The notes under the pieces: model-generated
Database searches by the model: none
Seen by the model: only the letters and a program-made list of their open reading frames with translations
What the model was told of the DNA's origin: nothing
Program-made: the position numbers and the translations under genes
Shown: positions 4,503 through 5,260 of the stretch, piece after piece
Position numbering within the stretch: position 1 is the first letter of the stretch
How the letters are laid out: each line of letters begins with the position of its first letter
NCBI GenBank assembly: GCA_023251005.1
Contig: JAHEZR010000078.1
Span: forward strand, 1 to 5,260
Direction of reading: 5' to 3'
Source: Ignavibacteriota bacterium
GTDB lineage: Bacteria; Bacteroidota; UBA10030; JAHEZR01
Length of the DNA stretch: 5,260 nucleotides

Positions 4503-5159
4503 ATGCCCACATCAAACATTGAAGATTATCTGAAGCACATCTACAAATTGCAATCGACGGAGAAAAGAGTAACAACCTCCTCGCTTGCGGGGCGGCTCGC
4601 GATTTCGTCCGCCTCCGTCACCGATATGGTCAAAAAGCTTTCTGATCAAGGGCTCCTCCGCCACACCCCGTACCGCGGCGTCGAGCTGACGGAGAAAGGA
4701 AAAAAGCATGCGCTCCGGATCGTGCGGCGCCACCGTCTCTGGGAGGCGCTCCTCGTCGAGCTGCTGCATTTTTCCTGGGACAAGATTGATTCAGAAGCAG
4801 AGCGGCTTGAACACAGCACTTCTATGGAATTAGAGCGGAAGATCGACGAGGTGCTCGGCTACCCGAAGACGGACCCTCACGGAGACCCGATTCCGACGGA
4901 AGAAGGAGAATTAAGGGAAACACTTTATGAGTCTCTTGCAGACGTCGACCCAGGCCAGGCTTGTAGAATCACGCGCGTCAGTGATTCAAGTCCAGAGATA
5001 CTCCAGTATGCGACGAAGCTGGGCCTTTCCCTGAGGAAGAAGATAGTGGTGAAGGAGCGAGTCAAATTCGATGGTTCGTTGCTCGTCAGCGTTGGAAACA
5101 AAGAGTGCTACGTCAGTGAGAAATTAGCCCAGAACATTTTTGTAGAGCTCACCGGCTGA
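4503..5159 (+). CDS. DtxR/MntR-family metal-dependent transcriptional repressor
   Basis: The 218-residue protein has the three-part DtxR layout. An N-terminal winged helix-turn-helix comes first (about 5-65; recognition helix near SASVTDMVKKL, 36-46). A dimerisation and metal-binding domain follows (about 66-135; RRHRLWE 75-81 and SEAERLEH 97-104). The C-terminal SH3/FeoA-like domain spans about 148-216. By alignment to DtxR by eye, H77, E81, E103 and H104 match H79, E83, E105 and H106. DtxR C102 is Glu here (E100), as in MntR, H98 is Asp (D96), and D8 matches the MntR ligand D8. E165/Q168 have the spacing of the SH3-domain ligands E170/Q173. These features point to Mn2+ or Fe2+ sensing, with Mn favoured. 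With metal bound it should dimerise and repress metal-uptake genes and, given the operator at 4475-4490, itself. Targets other than itself are not in this window. Confidence 0.94.
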   Translation: MPTSNIEDYLKHIYKLQSTEKRVTTSSLAGRLAISSASVTDMVKKLSDQGLLRHTPYRGVELTEKGKKHALRIVRRHRLWEALLVELLHFSWDKIDSEAERLEHSTSMELERKIDEVLGYPKTDPHGDPIPTEEGELRETLYESLADVDPGQACRITRVSDSSPEILQYATKLGLSLRKKIVVKERVKFDGSLLVSVGNKECYVSEKLAQNIFVELTG

Positions 5160-5260
5160 AAATGGATCTGAGACATCGCCTGCAACATTGATACCATGTA
5201 GTCACCTAAAAAATCTTCTCGATGAGATAACGATGGTGCTTCTCCAAATTGTAAGATCCT
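5160..5260. other. Region after the regulator gene; possible 3' end of a convergent gene
   Basis: No terminator with a T-tract is visible after the regulator stop codon. On the minus strand a frame is open from the window edge to a TAG at 5208-5206, giving 17 codons ending in EKHHRYLIEKIF. This could be the C-terminus of a converging gene, but the piece is too short to identify and two other frames are also open there for some distance. Confidence 0.2.

Noticed and set aside
5111..5260. A minus-strand frame open from the right edge that overlaps the end of the regulator gene
   Set aside because: It would overlap the well-supported regulator coding region by about 50 bases and shows no recognisable protein features. 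The shorter frame ending at 5206 is a better candidate for a converging gene, but still weak.

Overview
The window looks like ordinary chromosomal DNA of a bacterium with about 50% GC. The trigger factor, which has a 'GFPIVGKK'-type PPIase domain rather than a canonical one, reminded me of Chlorobi/Ignavibacteria-type (FCB group) sequences. That placement is inference from recall and I hold it loosely. No transposase, phage, CRISPR or toxin-antitoxin gene is visible.

Layout. Positions 1-1151 (minus) hold most of a trigger factor gene (tig), whose 3' end runs off the left edge. Upstream of it on the same strand lies an intact tRNA-Leu(UAG) at 1295-1376. Between them is a cluster of short palindromes. 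Beyond the tRNA, at 1401-1537, is the most unusual stretch. It holds pieces of tRNA-Leu sequence in the same orientation, one a nearly full-length decayed copy in which TCCCG...CGGGA palindromes occupy the D-arm and anticodon-arm positions. Positions 1538-1745 appear non-coding.

Positions 1746-4183 (minus) hold a compact three-gene operon, transcribed in the order macro-domain protein, class I SAM-dependent methyltransferase, kynureninase-like PLP enzyme. The first gap is 24 bp and the second junction is a TGATG stop/start overlap. A good sigma70-like promoter (TTGACA, 17 bp, TACTTT) sits before the macro gene. The macro domain should bind ADP-ribose or related NAD-derived ligands. The PLP enzyme resembles the tryptophan/kynurenine branch that can feed NAD synthesis. 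A shared NAD-linked theme is therefore possible but unproven.

Positions 4503-5159 (plus, divergent) encode a DtxR/MntR-family metal-dependent repressor. Its own promoter is followed by a near-perfect palindrome, TTTAGGCAAGCCTAAA, then a strong ribosome binding site. This layout strongly suggests metal-dependent autorepression. Its predicted metal ligands are MntR-like, although it carries the C-terminal SH3/FeoA-like domain of DtxR/IdeR.

I did not find an obvious new defence or mobile system. The best candidates for follow-up are the tRNA-Leu remnants with embedded palindromes and the macro/methyltransferase/kynureninase-like operon.
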